Shown one piece after another: positions 8,554 to 16,323 of a stretch of 64,000 nt of DNA. The stretch spans positions 620,001 to 684,000 of the forward strand of contig NZ_JALRMO010000001.1 of the NCBI RefSeq assembly GCF_023276405.1, read 5' to 3'. This stretch comes from Paenibacillus hamazuiensis. GTDB taxonomy: Bacteria > Bacillota > Bacilli > Paenibacillales > NBRC-103111. The first letter of the stretch is position 1. Each line of letters begins with the position of its first letter. Under the pieces are notes generated by a model. That model ran no database searches and was not told where the DNA came from. It saw only the letters and a list, made by a program, of their open reading frames with translations. A program made the translations under genes and the position numbers.

Positions 8554-8865
8554 GCTTCTGGGGCAGTCCTGTCAGAGACTAGCCAATGCACCGATACTGG
8601 TGAAATTCATATTAATACAACATGCAAAGGTGATGGTGATGTTGTTAGGTTAAATTATGCGAGTAGCGGAAAATTTCTTACGTGGGATGTTGTTCCCAGT
8701 TGGAATCTCTATTATACTTTTAGTGGAGAAATAGTTATTTATGATAACGAAACAGGAAAATATGTTGCGGGAATAAATGGGTTATTGAAGATGGATGTGA
8801 AATTTCATTTATTCAAACGTAACAACAGTATGAAAAGAACATTCCTAAAGGAATGTTCTTTTTAA
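8554..8865 (+). pseudogene. Decayed gene remnant without start codon
   Basis: A frame of 103 codons is open after a TAA at 8551 and ends at TAA 8863-8865, but has no usable start or ribosome-binding site. The translation looks like genuine protein (two cysteines and beta-strand-like stretches such as LNYASSGKFLTWDVV and LYYTFSGEIVIYDNETG), suggesting the C-terminal part of a small secreted or surface protein that lost its 5' end. The frame runs through the terminator hairpin, so the original stop may have been a little upstream. No family is recognised. Confidence 0.5.
8833..8863 (+). terminator. Terminator of the decayed gene
   Basis: Perfect 13-bp stem AAAAGAACATTCC/GGAATGTTCTTTT with a TAAA loop and T-run, a canonical Rho-independent terminator located just before the next gene. 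Confidence 0.85.
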
Positions 8866-8883
8866 ATGCGGAGGTTGTGTTTT

Positions 8884-9498
8884 ATGCGGAAAAACCTTAT
8901 TCTTTCGAATCAAAGTTCATTTTTTATCAATTTATTATTATATATTTACGGTCTTTATCATAATAAATCGGATAATAAACGGGTATTCCCTTTTTATAAA
9001 TATACCGGAGATGGATTTCTGACATACGAACAGTTTCGAAAGCAACTTCATCGGCTTTGGGAACACAAACTGATTGAGCTAGATCATTCTGCGATTTCCT
9101 TCGTTCAATGGGACGTTTCTCAAGTGCAGGATAAGACGATTTATTCTCAACTATTTGAGGATAGCGAGAATGGAATTTGTGCCTTAAATGACATATGGGA
9201 CTCATTTTACTCGTGGTGGTGGAATCAGCCTTTTGGTGGAAAAAGCATCTTAGATGGTTTAACCGACGAAATGATTTCTCCACTTTTTGAAAAAATTACG
9301 AAAAAATTGGATAGAGTAGGTGTGGTTCTCCATAAACCCATTCATTTTGCGGTGCAACTCACAATCAATCCCATCCCTGATGATTTAAACGTTTTTTACA
9401 ATCGTTTCGTTGTTGTGCCCATTAATAATTTTAAAATGGAAAAAGAAATTGACCATATTGGAGATATGATTGTTAGATCGCTTGTGAAAATACAATAA
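8884..9498 (+). CDS. Unknown protein in AT-rich islet
   Basis: A 204-residue cytosolic protein with no signal peptide or membrane segment and no family that I recognise. It is rich in aromatic residues (for example FYSWWWNQPF in the middle). The start at 8884 is chosen because GCGGAGG ends 9 bases before it; the ATG at 8866 overlaps that ribosome-binding site. Codon use and base composition are much more AT-rich than all neighbours, which suggests recent acquisition. The 26-bp sequence repeated at 8480 falls in its 3' end, encoding NRFVVVPIN. Immunity or other defence proteins often look like this, but nothing here proves such a role. Confidence 0.65.
   Translation: MRKNLILSNQSSFFINLLLYIYGLYHNKSDNKRVFPFYKYTGDGFLTYEQFRKQLHRLWEHKLIELDHSAISFVQWDVSQVQDKTIYSQLFEDSENGICALNDIWDSFYSWWWNQPFGGKSILDGLTDEMISPLFEKITKKLDRVGVVLHKPIHFAVQLTINPIPDDLNVFYNRFVVVPINNFKMEKEIDHIGDMIVRSLVKIQ
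9400..9425 (+). repeat. 26-bp direct repeat, right copy
   Basis: Exact match to 8480-8505. Unlike the left copy it is part of an intact coding sequence, so the left copy may be a leftover of a former tandem paralogue or of a recombination or insertion event. Confidence 0.9.
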
Positions 9499-9521
9499 AA
9501 CCCGGGGATCTGCCGGCGGCA

Positions 9522-9556
9522 CAAAAAAAAGCGATGAAGCCTATTAGCTTCATCGC
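9522..9556 (-). terminator. Terminator of the secreted nuclease gene
   Basis: On the minus strand, a perfect 9-bp stem (GCGATGAAG/CTTCATCGC on the plus strand) with 8-nt loop is followed by eight T residues, 14 bases after the nuclease stop codon. Confidence 0.9.
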
Positions 9557-9569
9557 CTAAATCCGGTTC

Positions 9570-12500
9570 TTATTTCAACTGCAGCTGCGCCAGATCATCG
9601 AGCAGGAGCTGGGCAAAGCCGCTGTCGATCAGCTTCCCTTTATCCTTGGCGATGTCCTTCACCAGTTGATCCAGCTTCTTGCTGAGGTCTTTATCATTTT
9701 CGCTTGCCGCTTTCTGCAAGTTTTTCACTTTCGCGAGCAGGCTTTGCGCCGCTCCGTGGTTCTTGAAAAAGCCGTTATTTTCGCCGTACGCAATCAGCTC
9801 GTCCAAATGTGCGATGTCCATCACCACAGTTAGAGTCAGCGAAGTTTGCGAACGGTTGCCGGCCATATCTTCGGCGGTCACGACAAGCTCGTGGCTGCCT
9901 GCAGCCAGATTGATCGGCTTGATGAACTCGGGCGACAGGATAGACTTCCCATCCAGTGTGTAGCTGACGGTCTTCACGCCGCTCAGAGTGTCTGCGGCAT
10001 AAACCGACAAGCTGACGGAAACATCCGTCTGGTACACCGTCAAACTGCCGGAGTAGGTGATGACCGGCGCCGATTTGTCGATCCAGATGACGATGCTCTT
10101 CACGGCTTCGCTATTGCCCGCGTTATCTGTCGAGTAATACTCGATCATATGTTTTCCTTCCGTCGAAACGGTTACCGGTCCGCTGATTGCGGTCCAAGGT
10201 CCGCCGTCCAAACGGTATTCGGTTTTCTGTACGCCCGAGCCGTTGTCCGGATCGACAGCGGTAAATGTGAGCGTTACGTCTTTACTGTTGTATTGTTCTC
10301 CGGTGACGCCGTCCGTCTGCACGGAAGTCGTCGGCGGAGTCGCATCCGCAAGCTGAACGGCCTCCATGGATAGCGGCTTCAGTTGGTACACGCCTTTGAA
10401 AATCGACGAGATTCCGGCAATATGGACGAGACTGCCTTCCGGGAACTTGGCGACAAACGCGTTCATGTCGATGCCGGTGCGGCCGTCGACCCGCACGTGG
10501 GTTGTCGTTCCGCCGCCGGTAACGTCAAATTCGAAGGAACCGGACGGCGTTGCCGTTTTGTAGCCGGAAACCTTGACGTTCGATAGTTTGACGAGCTTGC
10601 CCTGATTTACCTCGGAAAGCGAGGTTTGCTCCAGCGGAGCCGGCAGCGGGGATGTCCCCTTTTTCTCGATCCATACCGGATCGGTGAGCTCCAGCTCGGT
10701 GTTGAAGACTGCTTTCTTGGCGCTGACCGATACGACATCTCCGGCATGATAGCCGGTCGCGCTTTGGAAGATGTAGATTCCGGCGGAATCGTCCTGCATG
10801 TAGAAACCTTGGCTGCCGAACGCTCCCGGCTCCGACGTGATGACGCCCTCGATCGTGACGAGGGTGCCGTCCGCCTTCTGGCGCGCGTCCGCGATCGCGA
10901 TGCGGTCCGGCACCTTCGGATGATCCGGCGGGAGCGGCTCGGCAGGCACGTCGGCGATCGAAACGGCTTCCGTGATTTCGTTGTTGCCGTCTACCTTCAG
11001 CCGCAGGCTGGCTTGTCCGGTTGTGCCCGGCTTGATCTGTACCGTCAGCTCCTTGGAGGCATGGCCCGATGCGTTTGCGGTCATGGAGAAGGCCGTGCTG
11101 TAGCCGTAGCTGCTCGGCCACGTGCCGTCGGCATTTTGGAACTTGGCGACCTGCGTGCCGCCCGAAAGGTAGATGCCGACCGACAAGTTCGAAACCGACT
11201 GTCCCGGAAGCATATTGTCCGCCGTAACTCGGATCTGGAACTGCTGCGCATTCGGCAGCGTGCTTTGACGCACAAACGAATACTGCGCTTGAACCGGCGG
11301 CTGCTGAGTCGAGCCGTAGGAGCCGGATTTGAAGGTCGTTGGATCGTACCATTTATATCCCGGATCGGGAGCGGACCAAGGTTCGGGCTTAGGTTCGGTC
11401 GATTGCGCCGGCTCTTCGAACGGGAGCAGCGTCGTCGGCTGATCGAGCTGCAGCCCGGCTACCTGTGTGAGCGAGGTGTAGCTCTCGTGATTCGCCAGCC
11501 ATTTTACCGTTTGAACGAGGAACGTTGCGTTGTTCGCTTCGCCCTTAAAGCCGTCATAGGTTGTCTTCTTCCCGCCATTGTCTTCACGCAAATATTTCGG
11601 CGTCTTATCTTCCACAGGGGACGAGTCGCCGATAAATGCCGCCTTTCCGGTGCCTACTTTGGCGACGGCGGCGTAAGGGCCTTCGTCGCGGCCTCCGCCT
11701 TCATACACGCCGCTGTCGACGGCGTTCGCCCAAGCGGGAACGTTCGCCGGCGGATATACGAGGCCTTTGGCCTTGGTCGGATCGAGAATGGCGAGCGTTG
11801 ATCCGGCATGCATCGATACCGAACCGACTCCGGAGTTAATGCCGAACGACTGCTCCGACGGCACGAGATCGGTCATGTTGTCGACGTCGCCGAGCGCGTT
11901 GTAACGGAAGCGCACGCCGAAGTTTTGGGCGAGCCAGTCCGAGCTGACGACGTTCTGCATCGCAGGCGAAGCGGCTTCTTCGGCCGACATGCCCTTGGCC
12001 GGATTATCCCATGCGCCGCGGCGGTAGCCGTTCATAACCTCCGAAGCGTCCCAGCGGTTTTTGTTGCGGTCGGCGTTATAATGGTCGGCGATGAAGAAAA
12101 TGGCGCCGCCGTTTTGCACGTATTGCAGCATGGCGTCCTGCTCGGACTTTTTATACGGAATGTTCGCTTCGCCGATAACGAATACGTCGTAATTTTTCAG
12201 CTTGTCGTAGGTGACGGTCGCCTCCCCGAACGTAAACGGAACCGAACGGTCGAGCGATTCGACGGTGAAATTCGCCGCTCTGAGCCCGTCGGCGAAATCG
12301 GAAAATCCGCCGTCGATAACCCAGTCGGCCGCACCGGCCGTTTGGCCGTGGGAATGATCGAACAGCACCTTTTTGCCTGTGCCGTCCGGCAGTGGCGGAA
12401 CCTGCACCTGGCCTTCCTTCTTATAGCCGTTAGCGATGGCGTCGGCTTCGGTATTGAAGAAAATCCGTTTTTCCACCGGGACTTTCGCCCAGTCTTCTTT

Positions 12501-14126
12501 GGCTACATAGATCTTCGTGTCGGAGTTGCCTACGGGCCGCGTCAAACCTTCGCCCGAGAAACGCGCCCGAAATACAAACGGAAGCTCGGTAAGCGGGTCT
12601 GCCGGATTCCAGATGACAAGACCTTGATCTTTTGCCGTTTTGACCGCAGCTTGATACTGGTTGTATTCATCTGCAGAGCCGATCGGCCAGATGAAGTAGG
12701 TGACGGCATAACCTTGCTTCACCATTTCGAGGTTCGCATTCAGGTTGTCGGATTTGCGGACAACTTGGGCCAGCAGTCGGCCGTAGTGGTCGGTAGCTTC
12801 CTCGCCGACCTTCAGGATGACCTGATCGCCCGGCTGAAGCAAGGTTTCCATATAATGCTTCGCTTTCAGCCCGAAGTCGAGCTGGTTTTGATCGGCGGGC
12901 GTTTTGACGCCGCCGTTCAGGTTGATATAGCTGTCGGATTCCGGCGTATCGATGTTCAGGAAGCGCACGTTGGTCGCACCGAGCACCGGGCTTTGCAGCG
13001 CGATCGTGTCGCCGTCGACGACGCGTGCGACGGTCGCTTCGAAATCGCCGGGCACATTCGGATACAGCGGCGGCTGATTGGCCGCGAGCGCGATGTCCGC
13101 CGATTTGCGCGGGATGATCTGGTAGGAGGTATACTGGCTGAGAATTCCGGTTACCTCATACCATTTGTCCTGCTGAACGGCCGCCATGTCGACGGATCCT
13201 TCGATGATGCGGACGGTCGTGCCGTTAAATGCGGCATCGACGGTTTGCACATTGTAACCGCCGCCGGCCGGCGTTGCGGGAACGACCTTGAAATAGCCGT
13301 TGATGTGCACGAGCTGGCCTTCGAGTGGCTCGGCCTTCGCCGGATCCTGCAAATCCGCGATGGAGACGGTCACGGGTGCGGGAAGCGGTTGGTTTTGCGC
13401 GATGACAGAAATGGCCGTCGGGGCGATTTCCGTCAAGTCCTTGTAGGACGTTACGGTTCCCGTCACCTGAACCTTGTCGCCTTCCTTAAGGTCGGGGAAA
13501 CCGCTTGCGGAATTACTGAAAATATTGATGCCGCCGCTGGCGTCCTGCACGTACGTCGACAGCTTGCCTCCGCCGATGGCGGCATTGTCTGCCGTGACGA
13601 CGCCTTCGATTTTGACAGGACCGGTCGCTTTTTTCGCGTCGGCGATAGATACGAGCTGCGGATCACCCGGGGGCGAATCGCTTAAGAACGTCAGCGCGGT
13701 CGGCGACTTCAGGCCGGGGAACGTATTGTACGCGCCGAACGTGCCGGTTGCTTTCACTTTTTTGCCGATAATGCCCGGATTGCTTTGCAGCCCGAACTGA
13801 CTGCGGTATGCGGTTGTCAGCTGCACGTCAAGCAGCTTCGTCTTGTCGCGTTCGGTCGGCGAATCGGCGATCAGGAAGTTAAAATCGTTGGAAAAGGGCG
13901 CCTGAAAATTAGCCGACAGCGAACCTGTGGCATGCCCGACGATATACCCTTCCACCGTGCCTGTCCCGGTATTGTTCGCGATGGCCTCGGCCACCGTCAG
14001 CGAACCGTCCGGATTCGCCGCATGGACGGCGGCCGGAAACGAAGGAACGGTGCCGGACAGAACGATCATGATGGCGAGTGCGATCCAGGACATTTTTTTC
14101 CATGCTGTTTTGCGCTTGAACATCAT
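9570..14126 (-). CDS. Large secreted YhcR-like nuclease with OB-fold and Ig-like domains
   Basis: A 1518-residue exported protein. Residues 1-36 are a signal peptide. Three OB-fold/nucleic-acid-binding segments (about 37-350) precede a thermonuclease-type domain (about 358-510) with the catalytic signature VRFLNIDTPES and YGRLLA, that is the Arg/Asp/Glu and second Arg of staphylococcal nuclease. Residues about 585-880 form a class I glutamine-amidotransferase-like or DUF4350-like fold (FDHSHGQTAG, YVQNGGAIFFIADHYN). Another OB fold (about 1125-1240), OmpL47/Ig-like units (about 1265-1430) and a helical tail follow. This resembles Bacillus YhcR without a wall-sorting signal. It probably degrades extracellular DNA or RNA. 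The second ATG (14123) is better spaced from AGGAGG than the first. Confidence 0.85.
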   Translation of the reverse strand: MMFKRKTAWKKMSWIALAIMIVLSGTVPSFPAAVHAANPDGSLTVAEAIANNTGTGTVEGYIVGHATGSLSANFQAPFSNDFNFLIADSPTERDKTKLLDVQLTTAYRSQFGLQSNPGIIGKKVKATGTFGAYNTFPGLKSPTALTFLSDSPPGDPQLVSIADAKKATGPVKIEGVVTADNAAIGGGKLSTYVQDASGGINIFSNSASGFPDLKEGDKVQVTGTVTSYKDLTEIAPTAISVIAQNQPLPAPVTVSIADLQDPAKAEPLEGQLVHINGYFKVVPATPAGGGYNVQTVDAAFNGTTVRIIEGSVDMAAVQQDKWYEVTGILSQYTSYQIIPRKSADIALAANQPPLYPNVPGDFEATVARVVDGDTIALQSPVLGATNVRFLNIDTPESDSYINLNGGVKTPADQNQLDFGLKAKHYMETLLQPGDQVILKVGEEATDHYGRLLAQVVRKSDNLNANLEMVKQGYAVTYFIWPIGSADEYNQYQAAVKTAKDQGLVIWNPADPLTELPFVFRARFSGEGLTRPVGNSDTKIYVAKEDWAKVPVEKRIFFNTEADAIANGYKKEGQVQVPPLPDGTGKKVLFDHSHGQTAGAADWVIDGGFSDFADGLRAANFTVESLDRSVPFTFGEATVTYDKLKNYDVFVIGEANIPYKKSEQDAMLQYVQNGGAIFFIADHYNADRNKNRWDASEVMNGYRRGAWDNPAKGMSAEEAASPAMQNVVSSDWLAQNFGVRFRYNALGDVDNMTDLVPSEQSFGINSGVGSVSMHAGSTLAILDPTKAKGLVYPPANVPAWANAVDSGVYEGGGRDEGPYAAVAKVGTGKAAFIGDSSPVEDKTPKYLREDNGGKKTTYDGFKGEANNATFLVQTVKWLANHESYTSLTQVAGLQLDQPTTLLPFEEPAQSTEPKPEPWSAPDPGYKWYDPTTFKSGSYGSTQQPPVQAQYSFVRQSTLPNAQQFQIRVTADNMLPGQSVSNLSVGIYLSGGTQVAKFQNADGTWPSSYGYSTAFSMTANASGHASKELTVQIKPGTTGQASLRLKVDGNNEITEAVSIADVPAEPLPPDHPKVPDRIAIADARQKADGTLVTIEGVITSEPGAFGSQGFYMQDDSAGIYIFQSATGYHAGDVVSVSAKKAVFNTELELTDPVWIEKKGTSPLPAPLEQTSLSEVNQGKLVKLSNVKVSGYKTATPSGSFEFDVTGGGTTTHVRVDGRTGIDMNAFVAKFPEGSLVHIAGISSIFKGVYQLKPLSMEAVQLADATPPTTSVQTDGVTGEQYNSKDVTLTFTAVDPDNGSGVQKTEYRLDGGPWTAISGPVTVSTEGKHMIEYYSTDNAGNSEAVKSIVIWIDKSAPVITYSGSLTVYQTDVSVSLSVYAADTLSGVKTVSYTLDGKSILSPEFIKPINLAAGSHELVVTAEDMAGNRSQTSLTLTVVMDIAHLDELIAYGENNGFFKNHGAAQSLLAKVKNLQKAASENDKDLSKKLDQLVKDIAKDKGKLIDSGFAQLLLDDLAQLQLK

Positions 14127-14162
14127 ATGCCTCCTCTATGAAAATAGTATAAGAACCAACTA

Positions 14163-14237
14163 AGTATAGTTTTCGTATGTCTGCTCCAGATAATGTCCAT
14201 GTTAAGATTGTTTGAAGAAGAGCGGAAAAACTATACT
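14163..14237. promoter_or_regulatory. Inverted repeat upstream of the nuclease gene
   Basis: AGTATAGTTTT (14163-14173) is the exact reverse complement of AAAACTATACT (14227-14237), 53 bases apart, in the region just upstream of the nuclease start. It may be a pair of operator half-sites or a leader stem. No family-specific motif is recognised. Confidence 0.4.
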
Positions 14238-14317
14238 AGGGTTATAGATTCATGATACATGCATCAGGGAAAATCTACCAGTGTTTTGTTAAAGTCCGAT
14301 AGATTCTTTAATTTCCA

Positions 14318-14358
14318 TAAAAAAAAGCAGTCTTGAACGATATAGCGTTCAAGACTGC
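14318..14358 (-). terminator. Terminator of the DUF2243 gene
   Basis: Perfect 12-bp stem GCAGTCTTGAAC/GTTCAAGACTGC with 8-nt loop and eight T residues on the minus strand. The stem contains the stop codon of the gene itself. Confidence 0.92.
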
Positions 14359-14801
14359 CGCAAACTGCGGTATAAGGCAATTCCCGCCAGCAGCATAACC
14401 AAGCCGCATGCGTCAAAGGCGAGATCGTATGCCGTTTGAAATTCCCCCGGCTTCACATGATGAATTTGCAGCAGATGGTGGCTGACGATCCCCTCCGCAA
14501 AGTTGAAACATCCGGCGCCGCTCAGCAGTCCGGAGACGAAGAGCCGCCGGCTGCCGCTCTCTCGATTCCTCCCGCCGTTCCACAGCACGATGGCGCCCCA
14601 TAAAATAATCGCCGTTACGGCCAGATGGAACAGTCCGTCGCTGACGATTTGGTAATGCCGGTCCGTATGCATGTAGGTGCTGTGCCACTGCAAAATTTGA
14701 TGGAATACGATGCCGTCAAGCATGCCGACCGCTCCGATGCCGAGCAGGAACGCGCCTTTCAGGGTCGGATGGCGGCGCAAATCATGAAAATACCGGCTCA
14801 T
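14349..14801 (-). CDS. DUF2243 membrane protein
   Basis: A 150-residue integral membrane protein with four hydrophobic segments. The motifs GMLDGIVFHQILQWH near the N-terminus and FNFAEGIVSHHLLQIHHV in the second half match the DUF2243 family, whose paired histidine-rich motifs suggest metal or haem binding. Function is not established. The start at 14801 is preceded by GGGAGGAA at good distance, while the longer upstream frame lacks both. It is monocistronic, ending in its own terminator. Confidence 0.85.
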   Translation of the reverse strand: MSRYFHDLRRHPTLKGAFLLGIGAVGMLDGIVFHQILQWHSTYMHTDRHYQIVSDGLFHLAVTAIILWGAIVLWNGGRNRESGSRRLFVSGLLSGAGCFNFAEGIVSHHLLQIHHVKPGEFQTAYDLAFDACGLVMLLAGIALYRSLRQS

Positions 14802-14893
14802 GGCGGGTTCCTCCCGGATTCTTGTGCCTCGATATGTTAGTATGAGCAGTTTGTTTCCAAAATATCTTAGTCCATATGAACGCACGCAAATAA

Positions 14894-15055
14894 ACCCTCG
14901 GACGGGTAACAATCAATGACCATCATATCTCCTGCGCTTCCGGAGGCCTGAAGCTGCTGCAAAGAGGTTTTCCGGATCAAAGCTTAGCCCGGTTCATCAT
15001 GGAATCCAACTACAGGGCCGCGCTGCGTTTTATCGAAGATGAGGCGGCTTTTTAG
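14894..15055 (+). pseudogene. Possible C-terminal remnant of an enzyme gene
   Basis: A frame of 53 codons without start, open from a TAA at 14891 to TAG 15053-15055. Its translation (DHHISCASGGLKLLQRGF, then LARFIMESNYRAALRFIED) resembles the C-terminal helices of TIM-barrel hydrolases such as phosphotriesterase- or TatD-like proteins, but the match is by feel only. No ribosome-binding site precedes it. Confidence 0.3.
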
Positions 15056-15093
15056 CGGATGCGTGGGGAAAATCGAGGTATGATCCGCATAAA

Positions 15094-15798
15094 ATGGGGA
15101 ATTTTGGGGATACTATGCCCGCATCATTCACGAAAGCGGGGCGTGCAGGGATGACCCATTGGCTGATGGATAGGAATTTGCGTTTCTCCAAAAACCGTTT
15201 GCTTCAGGCGATCATCGCCATCTTCGCCGTCTTTTGGGCGATCATGGCGATTTCTCCGACCGATCGGATTCAATGGAGCATCGAGAACATTTTGTTGGTC
15301 AGTATCGTTATTGTGCTTGCCGCGACTTACCGGAAGTTTCGGTTTTCCAATCTGTCTTACTTGCTGATGTTTTTGTTTTTTTGCCTGCATACTTATGCGG
15401 CCCATTATACTTATCAAAATACCCCGTTCGATGTATGGCTCAAAACGGTGCTGCCCGTCCACCGCAGCTACTTTGACCGGGTTGTGCATTTCGCTTTCGG
15501 TCTGCTTATGACTTATCCGCTCGGCGAACTGTTTGTCCGTTTGACCGGGCAGAAAGGGTTCTGGTCGTATTTCGCACCGGCGGTGCTGATTTTCTCGGCA
15601 AGCGCGCTGTTTGAGATCGCCGAAATGGCGGTCGCTTACGCAGCCGGGGAGGCGGGGCAGGAATATATCGGGCTGCAGGGAGATGTTTTCGACACGCAAA
15701 AAGATATGGGGCTCGGTCTTGCCGGGGCGATGATTACGATGCTTGTCATTGCGCGCACCCAAGGGGAAAACCGCAAAACCGGTCCGCTCCGGACGTAA
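15094..15798 (+). CDS. DUF2238 (YjdF-like) membrane protein
   Basis: Up to 234 residues with about six hydrophobic segments. The block FDRVVHFAFGLLMTYPLGE and the C-terminal YIGLQGDVFDTQKDMGLGLAGA are hallmarks of DUF2238 inner-membrane proteins of unknown function. The start is uncertain: the ATG at 15094 lacks a ribosome-binding site, the ATG at 15115 follows GGGGAT, and the ATG at 15151 (MTHWLMDRN) follows GGGGCG and keeps the first membrane segment intact. It stands alone and has its own terminator. Confidence 0.85.
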   Translation: MGNFGDTMPASFTKAGRAGMTHWLMDRNLRFSKNRLLQAIIAIFAVFWAIMAISPTDRIQWSIENILLVSIVIVLAATYRKFRFSNLSYLLMFLFFCLHTYAAHYTYQNTPFDVWLKTVLPVHRSYFDRVVHFAFGLLMTYPLGELFVRLTGQKGFWSYFAPAVLIFSASALFEIAEMAVAYAAGEAGQEYIGLQGDVFDTQKDMGLGLAGAMITMLVIARTQGENRKTGPLRT

Positions 15799-15821
15799 CT
15801 TCAGATCGTTCCTTATCTAGG

Positions 15822-15866
15822 AAAAAGACGGCATCTTTTCGTTTTGAATAAGATGCCGTCTCTTTT
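15822..15866. terminator. Terminator after the DUF2238 gene
   Basis: Perfect 12-bp stem AGACGGCATCTT/AAGATGCCGTCT with 12-nt loop, flanked by A-rich and T-rich tracts, so it could work in both directions. Confidence 0.85.
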
Positions 15867-15970
15867 CGTTTATGTTTATTCCGGTTTTAAGGGTGGAACT
15901 GGGATGCCCATAGCCAATGGTGTCGCGCTAACTCCAGTCAGCCCGCCTCCGTTGTCTCCGGTTCCGGGTT

Positions 15971-16159
15971 CATAAAGGAACTGCAGTGCGCTAAAATGGC
16001 CATTCGACCGGTTCGCCTGGAAATAACGGAACTGCGGTGCGTTATTGGCATGTTTTTGTCAAACCATAGGCCATTTTTACCGATTTAGCGAATCTCAGTT
16101 CCTCTATTTTTTCGGGTATGCCCAATTATTCGAGAATAGCGAACGTCAGTTCCTCTATG
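15971..16159 (+). repeat. Nested inverted-repeat element, copy 1
   Basis: About 190 bp containing four related boxes. Boxes 1 and 2 (15971-16004, 16021-16052) read AGGAACTGCAGTGCGCTAA-like; boxes 3 and 4 (16071-16112, 16131-16159) read AGCGAACGTCAGTTCCTCT, the reverse complement of the same consensus. The arrangement 1-2-2'-1' can fold into a long branched or extended hairpin. A second copy in opposite orientation lies at 55611-55800. The frame across this element is not a gene. The rest of the 525-base gap 15799-16323 holds only the DUF2238 terminator and the short repeat at 16254. Confidence 0.85.
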
Positions 16160-16253
16160 CTTATCAAGTATCAAGTGCGGGTCGTTCGGCGTTTCCCGTT
16201 GAGGCAAAAACCATGATTCTGTACGGACGCGTTATCCTATTTTTGCATGATTA

Positions 16254-16289
16254 CCAGGGGTCCCCCCAGTTTGGGGAATTTAGGGAGCG
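16254..16289 (+). repeat. Short GGGGTCCCCC...ATTTAGGG repeat
   Basis: This G/C-clustered stretch (GGGGTCCCCCC, then TTTGGGGAATTTAGGGAG) closely resembles 27035-27065, suggesting a dispersed intergenic repeat. It lies 35 bases beyond the 3' end of the NlpC/P60 gene. Confidence 0.5.
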
Positions 16290-16323
16290 TTCATCGGGAA
16301 GGCTTCGATCGGAAAGCTTTTAT

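Noticed and set aside
8480-9425. Site-specific integration (attL/attR) of a small element
   Set aside because: The direct repeat is suggestive but there is no integrase or tRNA, and the right copy is inside an intact gene. Kept only as an unexplained duplication.
11808-13685. A 625-codon plus-strand open frame
   Set aside because: Antisense shadow of the secreted nuclease gene caused by its GC-rich third positions; the opposite strand has signal peptide, domains, RBS and terminator.
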